From Bifidobacteriaceae bacterium (GTDB lineage: Bacteria; Actinomycetota; Actinomycetes; Actinomycetales; Bifidobacteriaceae), in assembly GCA_022651005.1 (NCBI GenBank), contig JALCQD010000001.1:1-64000 (forward strand): a stretch of DNA of 64,000 bases, written 5' to 3'. A program made the position numbers and the translations under genes. The notes under the pieces were generated by a model, which was not told where the DNA came from, did no database searches, and saw nothing but the letters and a program-made list of their open reading frames with translations. Positions 26,686 to 35,419 of the stretch are shown here, one piece after another; position 1 is the stretch's first letter; every line of letters begins with the position of its first letter.

Positions 26686-27909
26686 TCAGAGCGACGGGCG
26701 CGCTGCGTTGAACTCCGCGTATCCGGGACGAGCGGCCTGCGCATCAAGGAGACGTGCCCGCTCGGCGTCGTCGGCGGCAACATCCACAACGCTGCCGGCC
26801 AGAGCATAGGCAGCGTCGAGAATTGACTGATCGGCTTCGGGAGTCATGGCATCTTCGGCGAACTTGGCCGTATGCGTCTGTCCCTCATGCCCGAGAACCG
26901 CGATGGTGGGATGAATGGCCGGCAGATAGTGGCACACGTTGCCCATATCGGTGGAGCCGAGCGGGCGATAAGCGTCGGCACGCACCTCGCGGCCCGTTGC
27001 ACGCAGATTCTCGTCCCACGCGTCGGCGAGGGCCGGGTACTGGACCGTGTCCTCATACAGAGGCTCGGCCTCCTCGCGGCTCCACGTGCACCCCGTGGCA
27101 ATAGCCGCTCCCTCGAAGCAGTTGTACATCTTCTGGCGCATCTCACGCATGAGGTCGAGGTCGAAGGTGCGCACCTCGGTCTTCACGAGTGTGGACTCCG
27201 GAATGATGTTGGTTTCGTCCCCACCGTGGGCAATGAAGGCATTCATGCGAACGCCGTCCAGCGTCTGCTGGCGCAGCAGGCCGATGGCCACCAGTGACAG
27301 CGTCGCAGCATCGCCGGCGTTGATGCCGAATTCAGGACGCGCAGCAGCATGCGAACCACGGCCCGTGAAAGTGACGTTGAAGCGTGACACGGCGTTCATG
27401 CGCACGGCCGAGCATGAGGTGTCCATGAGAGCGGGAGTTCCGTGGACCATGACGGAGATAGTGGCGTCATCCCACGCGCCGTTGTCCAGCATGATGGCCT
27501 TGCCGCCACCGTGTTCCTCTGCGGGAGTCCCAAGGAGAACGACGGTGAGGCCGAGCGTATCGGCCACTTCCTTGAGGGCAAAGGCTGCACCCATGGCAGC
27601 CGTGCAGATGATGTTGTGTCCACAGGCGTGCCCGATGTTGGGGAGGGAATCATATTCCGCACACACCACCACGCGGAAGGCACCGGTGCCATAGACCGCC
27701 TCAAAGGACGTATCGATGCCGTACTTGCCATACGACACCGCGAAACCGTGATCCGCGGCAATCTGACCCAAGACTTTGGCAGAACGCTTCTCTTGGAAGG
27801 AGAGTTCCGGATGCTCGTGAATGTCGTGACTCGTGGAAATCAGTAGATCGGCATTCCCTGCCACGCTTGTCTTGATAGTTTTCTTGAGTTCCTCGACGGA
27901 CACACTCAC
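26686..27909 (-). CDS. M20 family amidohydrolase (AbgB / IAA-amino-acid hydrolase-like)
   Basis: A 407-residue M20D-type metallohydrolase that cleaves amide bonds of N-acyl amino acids or dipeptides. The metal site is visible in HEHPELSFQE (region preceding), CAEYDSLPNIGHACGHN with the catalytic Asp and metal His/Cys, TPAEEHGGGK with catalytic Glu pair, and VMVHGTP. A dimerisation insert lies in the middle. It is downstream of the DUF3100 membrane protein gene on the same strand, separated by a 142-base gap with hairpins. Paired transport and cleavage of an amino-acid conjugate is inferred; p-aminobenzoyl-glutamate is only one candidate. Confidence 0.85.
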   Translation of the reverse strand: MSVSVEELKKTIKTSVAGNADLLISTSHDIHEHPELSFQEKRSAKVLGQIAADHGFAVSYGKYGIDTSFEAVYGTGAFRVVVCAEYDSLPNIGHACGHNIICTAAMGAAFALKEVADTLGLTVVLLGTPAEEHGGGKAIMLDNGAWDDATISVMVHGTPALMDTSCSAVRMNAVSRFNVTFTGRGSHAAARPEFGINAGDAATLSLVAIGLLRQQTLDGVRMNAFIAHGGDETNIIPESTLVKTEVRTFDLDLMREMRQKMYNCFEGAAIATGCTWSREEAEPLYEDTVQYPALADAWDENLRATGREVRADAYRPLGSTDMGNVCHYLPAIHPTIAVLGHEGQTHTAKFAEDAMTPEADQSILDAAYALAGSVVDVAADDAERARLLDAQAARPGYAEFNAARPSL

Positions 27910-27949
27910 GAATTTCTCCTTTATTTACTTTGTACTGCTTAATTGCAAA

Positions 27950-27975
27950 TGCCGTCCCTGCGGGCAGAGACGGCA
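27950..27975 (-). terminator. Hairpin between DUF3100 and M20 genes
   Basis: TGCCGTC (27950-27956) pairs with GACGGCA (27969-27975), followed on the minus strand by ATTTGC, not a clear T-run. Possible attenuator or leader hairpin of the M20 gene. A second inverted repeat CCGGATCC/GGATACCGG lies close by near 28011-28031. Confidence 0.4.
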
Positions 27976-28051
27976 GACACCACAAATATAGCGCCGAAAG
28001 ACGGCGAACACCGGATCCCATCGGATACCGGCCGCCGCCTCTCTCTTCTCT

Positions 28052-29602
28052 TTACCAGTATCCGAGTATGAACTCCGCCACCATCACTGCAAAGATGTAC
28101 GACGACAGAATCGCGACGAGGCCAACGGGAATAATCTTCCAGCTGATCTGGCGCAACTGGCCGATATCCTTGCCCATGCTCAGGCCAGCGAGCGAAAGCA
28201 TGATAGTGCAGATGGAGACGAAGACGACGTGAGCCGATACCGTTGCGATGAATCCGGAAATGGGGCTCCACGGAGAAGAGATGAGCACGCCAATCGTCAC
28301 GACGGTGAGTAGTGCGGGAATGTGAGCAAACTTGCTCAGGAAGAGACCGAGATAAATAAGCGCCGCGAACACCCCATAGCAAGCAACGGCCTCCCACGAG
28401 ACCTTGCCGTCGGCGATCCAGGCAACGGGGATGCCCAGCAGCATAACGACCGCGACGGAGCCCCATTGACCAATGAAGGATCTCTGCGATGCCGGGACTA
28501 CCTTCGTCACGGCTTTCTTTGCGCCCTTGAGCGATGATTTCTTGTCTTTCGGTTCGGCGAGGGAGCTGGTAAAGGATCCCGATGCTGTGTCGAGAGCGGG
28601 GCTAGAGGTCTTTGGAACCGCAGGTATGGCAGAGTCGGAAGGAGCGGCCGTGCTCACCGTGTCGACAGCGACGGCATCCGCAACATCCGCATCGACGACC
28701 GATTCTTCGGCGGCGGTTTCGACAGCGGCTGTGGCGGCATCGCTGCGAAGGTTACGACGACCGATCCACGAGTTTTTGTTCTTCGTGGCGAAGTGGTAGA
28801 TGCGATGCGCCAGCGGGAGTGCCACGAAGAAGCCGACATACACGCCGAGCAACGTGGTGATGACATTCGAGGTGGCGGCGAGCGCCTGCACCTGGCTTGC
28901 GAGCGCCGGATACTCCTCAGAGATGACGGCGGTAGCGGCTCCCATCATGGAACCGGAGCCCACGCCTGCGCCCATGGCGAGCGCCTTTGGATTGAACCAG
29001 TGCAGTGACGTCACCACGGAGACGAGGAGCGAAATGACGACCGCACCAAACACAGTACCGAAGATGTACATGGAGAGGACGCCCCTGTACTCGTCGGAGT
29101 CGGCGCCGTACTTTTCGGAGACCATAGCGAAGGAGCCCTCGCGGTCAATCGAGAACGTGGCGCCAATCGTCGACGGTCCCATACCAAGAAGTAGAGCAAG
29201 CGGCAGTGCGAGCACTAGCGTACCGATGAGGTGCCCGACCTCCTGCAAGAGCAACGCGGGGCCAGCAGATACGACGATTCCCAAATTCGGGCCGATGCTG
29301 AAGGACAGACTCGCCATCACGAGCAGCACGGACACGGACACGAGACTGTTCGCGGAATTCTGAAGCGGAATGGAAAAAGGCTTGATTTTCTGTGCCGAAA
29401 TAATGGCGCCAATGATAATCGCATACACCATCGGGAGAATGGTGATTGACACGCTGCCAATCGGAATCTCATGAGTTCCTATCAACTGGGATCCGCATGC
29501 CACCACGAATGCTGTCAGTGCGAGAATCAGAATGCCTTTGATCCTCGTTGACATCGTGGCTGGCTTGTCCTCTTCCAGTGTTGCGCTCACTGCGTCAGTC
29601 AT
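28052..29602 (-). CDS. DUF3100-family multi-pass membrane protein
   Basis: A 516-residue integral membrane protein. The N-terminal part has about eight hydrophobic helices including GPALLLQEVGHLIGT and MGAGVGSGSMMGAATAVISE, a Gly-rich conserved stretch. A cytosolic linker of about 85 residues, rich in Ala, Ser, Val and Asp then Lys, follows around residues 285-370. A further block of four or five helices ends with AGLSMGKDIGQL. I recognise it as DUF3100, whose function is not established to my knowledge. Its neighbour is the M20 amidohydrolase, which suggests a transporter for the hydrolase substrate. No signal for a soluble enzyme was seen. Confidence 0.78.
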   Translation of the reverse strand: MTDAVSATLEEDKPATMSTRIKGILILALTAFVVACGSQLIGTHEIPIGSVSITILPMVYAIIIGAIISAQKIKPFSIPLQNSANSLVSVSVLLVMASLSFSIGPNLGIVVSAGPALLLQEVGHLIGTLVLALPLALLLGMGPSTIGATFSIDREGSFAMVSEKYGADSDEYRGVLSMYIFGTVFGAVVISLLVSVVTSLHWFNPKALAMGAGVGSGSMMGAATAVISEEYPALASQVQALAATSNVITTLLGVYVGFFVALPLAHRIYHFATKNKNSWIGRRNLRSDAATAAVETAAEESVVDADVADAVAVDTVSTAAPSDSAIPAVPKTSSPALDTASGSFTSSLAEPKDKKSSLKGAKKAVTKVVPASQRSFIGQWGSVAVVMLLGIPVAWIADGKVSWEAVACYGVFAALIYLGLFLSKFAHIPALLTVVTIGVLISSPWSPISGFIATVSAHVVFVSICTIMLSLAGLSMGKDIGQLRQISWKIIPVGLVAILSSYIFAVMVAEFILGYW

Positions 29603-29667
29603 CGAAGGCCTTTCTCACTTGGTACTTAGCTTAGGAACGTAGGCCGCCCGTATTGCGTCCATATTTC

Positions 29668-29724
29668 AAAAGACGGACGAAGGGATTACGATTACTGCTT
29701 TTCGGCAATCCCTCGTCCGTCTTT
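29668..29724 (-). terminator. Terminator after glycerol dehydrogenase gene
   Basis: Arms AAAGACGGACGAAGGGATT (29668-29686) and AATCCCTCGTCCGTCTTT (29707-29724) form an 18-base stem with one bulge, followed on the minus strand by TTT. It is placed to end the gldA transcript. Confidence 0.8.
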
Positions 29725-29833
29725 GAAGTGTCCCATAGGAGTGCGAAGTGAGAACGGTTATCCCGTGGCACGTCTCAGAATGTGACCCGCACCACAGAAA
29801 ATCTCACTACGAGAGACGATGAGGACGATATCC

Positions 29834-30919
29834 TCAAATCTCTTGTGCTATCTCATCGGCGGCACGCAGCGCCGAAGCAACGTCGAGAGGCGTGACGTCG
29901 AAGGGCATGTTATCCATGGTCTCCTCTGGCTTGCAGGCGAGTTCACCTACCTTGAGCAGTTCCTCATCCGTGGCATTTTCGATGCCGATATCGGCGAGAC
30001 GCGTCGGCAGTCCCACTGCGCGGAAGAAGCCGTAAACCTCACGCATCTCATCGAGGCTGCGGTCCTCCAGCACCAGCTGTGCCAGCGTTCCGTAAGCTAC
30101 CTTCTCTCCGTGAAGATACTTGTGTGTTCCCGGCAGAGCGGTGAGACCATCGTGGATTGAGTGCGCGGCTGCCAACCCACACGACTCGAATCCCAGGCCG
30201 GAAAGCAGCGTATTGGTTTCGATGATGTTCTCGACGGCAGAGGTGCGCAATCCCTTGCGAGAAGCGGCGACCGCTTTGACGCCGTCGGCGAGCAGAGAAT
30301 CGTGGCACAAGGTGGCGAGCGCGAAAGCCGCGTTGGTGGCGTGGCCTCCCGTCATGGTGATGGCATTGGATTTCACGCAGGCAGCAGCCTCGTAATATGT
30401 GGCGAAGGCGTCGCCCAATCCGGAGATAAGAAAGCGGATGGGCGCCTTGGCGATGAGCGTGGTATCCATGATGACGGCTTCGGGATTGTGTGGCAGCGGC
30501 AGGTAGTGATCGAATTGGCCGTCGTCGGTATAGACCACCGAAAGACGCGAGCAGGGAGCATCAGAGCTCGCGGCCGTGGGAACGATGATGACTGGAGTAT
30601 GCGTGTAGTAGCCGACCGCCTTGGCCGTGTCCAGCGTCTTGCCGCCGCCAATGCCAATGATGGCGTCCGCGTCACCGACGTGATCACGATGCGTGTTGAT
30701 TTCCGTCATGGAACACTCGCCGCCGAACACTGCGAGCGTGTAGTCCACGTTGTCGTCGTCGAAGCTGCTCACAATGTCGGCATGATATTCCTTGTCGATA
30801 AAACCATCGACGATGATATACGCACCCTTTTCGCCTAACGCAAGATATTCCTCGGCCAATGAGGCGATGGCGCCTTCCTGCTGAATGTAGCTTCCGGGAG
30901 AGCACAAGACTTTACGCAT
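29834..30919 (-). CDS. gldA: Glycerol dehydrogenase family (iron-containing alcohol dehydrogenase)
   Basis: A 361-residue NAD-dependent dehydrogenase of the GldA type. The NAD-binding GGGKTLDTAKAVG, the TAASSDAPCS segment, and the metal ligands Asp in ISGLGDAFATYYEA and His in AAHSIHDGL and HGEKVAYG are all in place. It would oxidise glycerol to dihydroxyacetone or work in reverse on a small 2-keto alcohol. The ATG at 30919 matches the MRKVLCSPGSYIQQEGA family start, preceded by AGTAGG. The frame is open to 30970. It stands alone with its own terminator. Confidence 0.9.
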   Translation of the reverse strand: MRKVLCSPGSYIQQEGAIASLAEEYLALGEKGAYIIVDGFIDKEYHADIVSSFDDDNVDYTLAVFGGECSMTEINTHRDHVGDADAIIGIGGGKTLDTAKAVGYYTHTPVIIVPTAASSDAPCSRLSVVYTDDGQFDHYLPLPHNPEAVIMDTTLIAKAPIRFLISGLGDAFATYYEAAACVKSNAITMTGGHATNAAFALATLCHDSLLADGVKAVAASRKGLRTSAVENIIETNTLLSGLGFESCGLAAAHSIHDGLTALPGTHKYLHGEKVAYGTLAQLVLEDRSLDEMREVYGFFRAVGLPTRLADIGIENATDEELLKVGELACKPEETMDNMPFDVTPLDVASALRAADEIAQEI

Positions 30920-31075
30920 GATATGACCTACTTTCTGGGGCGTCGCTGCCCCCTCATAGCATCGCCACAACTTTGTGGCAATACGCTAATCGTAACCGAA
31001 AAATAAGAGCCTTCCCTTGCTATTCTTAGGCGGTGAAAAAGAGGTTCGCTGTGTTCGTGATAGAGGGAGAAAATA

Positions 31076-31489
31076 ATGAGTCTTGACGTGTATTTCTACT
31101 TTGACGGCGATTGCAAGGACGCGCTGAAGTTCTATGCCAGCGCCTTTGGACTGCCTGAAACGACGCAAATTATGACCTACGGCCAAATGCCCGGATACGA
31201 CGGTCCGGAAGCAGACAAGGACCGCGTTCTGCACGCCTACTTGCCCATCGGCGGCGGCATGACCATGTTCTCTGATGTTCCTACGGGCCGCGCGTATGTC
31301 AAGGGCACCAACATCTCCCCCACCGTGAGCTTCGATTCGGAGGACGAGGTACGCACGGTGTTTGACGCTTTGAGCGTGGGCGGCACCGTCAGCATGCCGC
31401 TCGGCAAGACCTTCTTCAGCCCTCTCTATGGCATGGTGACCGATAAGTTCGGCGTCACTTGGCAGGTGGGTGTCATCTCGCATTCGTAA
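31076..31489 (+). CDS. VOC-superfamily protein (PhnB-like)
   Basis: A 137-residue glyoxalase/VOC fold of the PhnB or 3-demethylubiquinone methyltransferase-like type, named only by homology. It starts with VYFYFDGDCKDALKFYASAFG and ends KFGVTWQVGV, the typical pattern of these small dimeric proteins. Function unknown. GAGGGAG precedes the ATG by 7 bases. It is flanked by unrelated genes and ends just before a perfect hairpin. Confidence 0.85.
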   Translation: MSLDVYFYFDGDCKDALKFYASAFGLPETTQIMTYGQMPGYDGPEADKDRVLHAYLPIGGGMTMFSDVPTGRAYVKGTNISPTVSFDSEDEVRTVFDALSVGGTVSMPLGKTFFSPLYGMVTDKFGVTWQVGVISHS

Positions 31490-31492
31490 CAT

Positions 31493-31540
31493 AAGTGGAA
31501 TGGGTGCACATCGATTTCTCGGTGCGCACCCATTCCACTT
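31493..31540. terminator. Bidirectional terminator
   Basis: AAGTGGAATGGGTGC (31493-31507) pairs perfectly with GCACCCATTCCACTT (31526-31540), between the convergent VOC and MFS genes. Confidence 0.8.
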
Positions 31541-31555
31541 CAAGGCTGTCCGCTG

Positions 31556-32812
31556 CTACTTAGATTTCTTAACAAACTTAATAAGTATTCCAGATGCAAG
31601 CATGGAAACAATTGAGACTACGAAGATTGCTCCAAACCCACCTGTCAGCATGACAATCGCCGAACCTGCCAACGGACCCAATACCTGGCCTCCCGTGTTT
31701 GCCATGTTAATAATTCCGAGATCTTTAGCCGCAGTGCTGGGATCGGGCAAAACATCGTAATTTATCGCTTGATCAACAGAATTGAAGAGACCGCCACCGA
31801 TTGAATTAGCAATATAGAACACATATATCGTCCAAATTTGCGGAACCGCGAGAGGAAGAACAGTACCAACCGCCATGAGCGCCGCCGCGGCGACGATAAA
31901 GATTTTTCTCTTACCAACCCTATCCGAGATTGGCCCTGCCACCGCAGCCACAATTAATCCGAGTACAAGACCGATCGATGACACAATCGCGATGACATCT
32001 CCTGCTTCTTTCTGTGAGGCGTGCATGTAATCGGTGAGAATATACAACTGATAGCTTGAAATCATGAAACTGCCGACCACGTAAAAGAGCTTGCTCATTA
32101 GAGCAATATAAAAATCTCTCGCATTCTTGGTCGGGAATGAGAAGTTGTGAAGCAAACTTTTCGCGGTAAATGGCAGTCGAGGAACATCCTTGTTTGACGC
32201 ATCAGGGGCAAGCAGCGCAAATAAGGGGCCGCATGCCAAAATCATGATGCTGAAAACAAGTATTCCCTGATCAGGATTCGTGATAAAACGTGAGGCCAAA
32301 ATTGATCCTATGGCTCCTCCAACCATCATTGATGAACCATATACCGAGGAGAAAACGCCACGACGGCTCTCCGGAACACGATCAGGAATGACAGCGACAA
32401 TAGGAGCGACAATTGCTGCAAGAAAGATCTGGAATAATGCCCATTCAATAATGATCAACGCGGGATTATCTGCAATCATTATCAGAAGCATCATTCCGGA
32501 ACAACCGATGGAGCCAAAAATCATCCACGGAACACGCTGGCCAAAACGACTTCTCGTTAAATCAGAAATAGCACCGAATACAATCGTCGCAATAAGACTC
32601 ACTATCGCGCCAACCGCAGAAAGCGAGGCAACCAACCCCACTTTTCCACCCGGTGAGAGAACACCAAATTTTGCCGGAATCAGAACAGATGTCATTGCAA
32701 TCTGGGCCCCGAGCCAGAAGACACTCGAAATGAACAGAGCCGCTCCTAACATCCAAGGTGGTCTTTGATACGTCCACGTCTTCGCCGCATCGTTTTCAGT
32801 TTTCGTCACCAT
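31556..32812 (-). CDS. MFS transporter, sugar-type (GH2-linked)
   Basis: A 418-residue 12-helix major facilitator, paralogous to the MFS protein at 21.1 kb (same GQRVPWMIFGS and AAKDLGIINMANT motifs). It overlaps the end of the GH2 gene by 17 bases, and its own ATG at 32812 has AAGGGAG upstream inside the GH2 coding region. Operon membership with the GH2 enzyme and a LacI repressor implies uptake of the glycoside that GH2 cleaves. Codon third positions and overall composition are more A/T-rich than in the dcw genes. Confidence 0.87.
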   Translation of the reverse strand: MVTKTENDAAKTWTYQRPPWMLGAALFISSVFWLGAQIAMTSVLIPAKFGVLSPGGKVGLVASLSAVGAIVSLIATIVFGAISDLTRSRFGQRVPWMIFGSIGCSGMMLLIMIADNPALIIIEWALFQIFLAAIVAPIVAVIPDRVPESRRGVFSSVYGSSMMVGGAIGSILASRFITNPDQGILVFSIMILACGPLFALLAPDASNKDVPRLPFTAKSLLHNFSFPTKNARDFYIALMSKLFYVVGSFMISSYQLYILTDYMHASQKEAGDVIAIVSSIGLVLGLIVAAVAGPISDRVGKRKIFIVAAAALMAVGTVLPLAVPQIWTIYVFYIANSIGGGLFNSVDQAINYDVLPDPSTAAKDLGIINMANTGGQVLGPLAGSAIVMLTGGFGAIFVVSIVSMLASGILIKFVKKSK

Positions 32813-35264
32813 CAGAATCTCCCTTGTTCGTTTCGTCGCCATTGACGCAGACCGAACCTGAAATAACTCCGTTCGATCTCACTTCTACATTGATGCTTCC
32901 TGGACTTGTTGATCGCACTATTGCAAGAGCTTTCCCCTGGAAAAGGGTGGTTTCCTCTGCAGAGGCACTCTCCTCTGAGTTGGGACATCCGCTTCCTAGT
33001 GCGACAAGCTCTCCTGATCCACTGATTTTTATCGTGATTGCTTCATCAACGGTGGTGTCTATAACACCTTGGGCATCCTGAACTTCAATGTCGATGAAGC
33101 ATAGGTCACCGTCAGCTGAAGAACCCTTGCAGGGTTCCTTGGTTACAACAAGTCGACGAGCTCCGTCAGCTGTCGCTAACACAGAATCGGAAACCTCCAC
33201 CCCTGACGTATAAGCAACAGCTTTTATCGTGCCGGGAACATATTTCACATCGAATTTCGTAATATAGTCTGTTGCTTTTCCGGAAGGCTTACGTCCCACG
33301 GTTTTCCCATTAACGAACAATTCAATCTCGTCAGCATCCGAATACACTTCGACGGACGTCTCGCTCCCAGACGCCACGTTCCACGTCCAGGTAGAGAGAG
33401 TGTCTGACCACGACCATTGCCCCTCGAGCATCTCGCGATGGTAATTTGCGGGATTAGCGACTGAGATATAAGGCTTATCGAGCAGACCAAAAACTGCACG
33501 ACGATAAAAAGATATAGGTCGCGGATTCCCCGTGATATCAAAGTCACCTACCCATGCAGTCTTCCATGGGAACGGTGCCTCAAACACGGGAGGTTCATCC
33601 TTCCACTGAATTCGACCAATACCTGCCTCTCCCAGATAATCCCAACCCGTCCACGTAAAATCGCCAATGACGTTGGAATATTTCTCAACAAGGCTCCAAT
33701 TATGCGCGATGTGCGGAGGGAATGTCTCAGTGCCCAGAATGACTCGATGAGGAAATAACTTCTGATCGATGCTGTATCGCGCATCGCCGTAATTCATCCC
33801 CGCTACGTCGAGAACAGAATAAGATTCTTCGGTAGCTTTGGTAACTACTTCACTTGCTGAAATCTTGTTCATGAAATCCGACGCTGAATTCATCATGGAA
33901 TTGACGCCACCTTGCGGCTCCTCCGATGCAGAGCGGTCTCCCATCATTTTTGCTAATTGGTCAATGACTGCTACAAAGCCATTAATGCCGTTGGTAATGG
34001 GTCGAGATGAATCAAGTTCTCTAATAGTTGAAGCGAGCCTTCGACTCCACACGCCGCCCTGAGGAGTACCTACTTCGAAAATCTCATTTCCTATGGAATA
34101 CATCACGACACTGGGATGGTTGAAATCCTTGCGAACCATCGCCGTGACATCGCGTTTCCACCATTCGGGAAAATCGAGAGAATAATCGAAATCATTCTTT
34201 CCCTGAGTCCACATGTCGAACGTCTCATCAAGCACCAACATGCCAATCTCATCACACGCTCGAAGCGCTGCCTCGCTGATGGGATTGTGAGCAGACCGAA
34301 TGGCATTAAAACCAGCCGCCTTCAGCTTTGTCATCTTACGCAGCTCAACGCAATAGTTTGACACAGCCCCTAGCAGCCCATTGTCCGGATGCACGCACGC
34401 ACCACGCAATTTCAAAGATTCACCATTGATCGCAAACCCATTCTTTGCGTCAACCGAAACGACTCTAAGACCAACTGAGCAACGTGCATCATCGACAACA
34501 GATCCATCCGAAATGATTTCTGTCTTAACCACGTAAAGGTAGGGAGCGTCTGGACTCCATTTATGAGGTTGCTCAATATTCACCTTCTGAGTGTCAAGCA
34601 TTTTCTCACCCGGAAAGGCCGTGACCGGATTGTCCAAAGACTCTACGACAGTTCCGTCCCGATCGATGATATCTGTATGTAATCTCACCTCTCGCGTATG
34701 CGTCGACTCATTGATAATCTCATTTTTTACTTCGACTACAGCTTTTAGGTCGTTGAGTTCACGAACAACAACCTGCGGTGATGAGAGGACGAGGTGCGTC
34801 GAATTGAGCACATGCAAGTACACATCGCGATAGATCCCCGCTCCCGTGTACCATCGAGAGTCCTTTAAAGCTCGCGCTTCGACGGTAATTTTGTTCTTCT
34901 GTCCACAGCGCACAAACGGAGTGATGTTAACAGTAAATGGCGCGTAGCCGTTTTGCTGCTGCCCTGCGTAAGCACCGTTAACGTACACCATTGCGCTGCG
35001 ATATACGCCCTGGAACTCAAGTATCAAAGTTTTATCTTCATACTCCTGCGCAAGAGTGAATTCTTTTGAATAAACGTAGGTTCCACTTGGGAAATAACCA
35101 ACTTGGCCCCTATCCAAAGCATCGGCCGACCGCTGCCGTTCAACAGTGGCATCGTATGGGAGCCGAACACGTTTTTCCTGTGTCTGAGCACCCGATAACT
35201 GTGCATAGGGACTCACTTTGGGACCCACGATCCAATCATCGTTAAATAATGTCTTCAATGACAT
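32796..35264 (-). CDS. Glycoside hydrolase family 2 (beta-galactosidase / beta-glucuronidase type)
   Basis: An 822-residue GH2 enzyme: jelly-roll domain (about 1-180), immunoglobulin-like domain, the TIM barrel from about 280, and C-terminal sandwich domains with a DUF4982-like module. The acid/base Glu lies in MYSIGNEIFE and the nucleophile Glu in ILGTETFPPH. GACVHPDNGLLG and SAHNPISEAAL match the family. There is no signal peptide, so it is cytosolic. Substrate is not readable beyond a beta-glycoside. Its ATG at 35264 has AAAGAGG just upstream. First gene of a GH2-MFS operon, with a 5' leader hairpin and tandem operators upstream. Confidence 0.9.
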   Translation of the reverse strand: MSLKTLFNDDWIVGPKVSPYAQLSGAQTQEKRVRLPYDATVERQRSADALDRGQVGYFPSGTYVYSKEFTLAQEYEDKTLILEFQGVYRSAMVYVNGAYAGQQQNGYAPFTVNITPFVRCGQKNKITVEARALKDSRWYTGAGIYRDVYLHVLNSTHLVLSSPQVVVRELNDLKAVVEVKNEIINESTHTREVRLHTDIIDRDGTVVESLDNPVTAFPGEKMLDTQKVNIEQPHKWSPDAPYLYVVKTEIISDGSVVDDARCSVGLRVVSVDAKNGFAINGESLKLRGACVHPDNGLLGAVSNYCVELRKMTKLKAAGFNAIRSAHNPISEAALRACDEIGMLVLDETFDMWTQGKNDFDYSLDFPEWWKRDVTAMVRKDFNHPSVVMYSIGNEIFEVGTPQGGVWSRRLASTIRELDSSRPITNGINGFVAVIDQLAKMMGDRSASEEPQGGVNSMMNSASDFMNKISASEVVTKATEESYSVLDVAGMNYGDARYSIDQKLFPHRVILGTETFPPHIAHNWSLVEKYSNVIGDFTWTGWDYLGEAGIGRIQWKDEPPVFEAPFPWKTAWVGDFDITGNPRPISFYRRAVFGLLDKPYISVANPANYHREMLEGQWSWSDTLSTWTWNVASGSETSVEVYSDADEIELFVNGKTVGRKPSGKATDYITKFDVKYVPGTIKAVAYTSGVEVSDSVLATADGARRLVVTKEPCKGSSADGDLCFIDIEVQDAQGVIDTTVDEAITIKISGSGELVALGSGCPNSEESASAEETTLFQGKALAIVRSTSPGSINVEVRSNGVISGSVCVNGDETNKGDSDGDEN

Positions 35265-35288
35265 CGCCTCTTTGCCAATAAACATCCG

Positions 35289-35319
35289 CCTCAACTTTTA
35301 TGTGATTTTCAAGTTGAGG
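35289..35319 (-). other. 5' leader hairpin of the GH2 operon
   Basis: CCTCAACTT (35289-35297) and AAGTTGAGG (35311-35319) form a perfect 9-base stem with a 13-base loop just upstream of the GH2 ribosome site region. Confidence 0.45.
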
Positions 35320-35335
35320 AGAGTGAACAATATTC

Positions 35336-35351
35336 AGTAACACGTGTTACT
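35336..35351. promoter_or_regulatory. LacI-family operator A (GH2 operon)
   Basis: AGTAACACGTGTTACT, a perfect 16-base palindrome in the region between the GH2 and LacI genes. Confidence 0.75.
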
Positions 35352-35360
35352 AAAAGTAAA

Positions 35361-35374
35361 GTATCACGTGTTAC
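35361..35374. promoter_or_regulatory. LacI-family operator B (GH2 operon)
   Basis: GTATCACGTGTTAC repeats operator A with one change. Centres of A and B are 24 bases apart. Tandem operators in a divergent promoter region are typical of autoregulated LacI systems. Confidence 0.72.
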
Positions 35375-35419
35375 CAGTTCTTGCAACTCTCTTCACAGCC
35401 GCCCTGTACAGTGAGCTCT

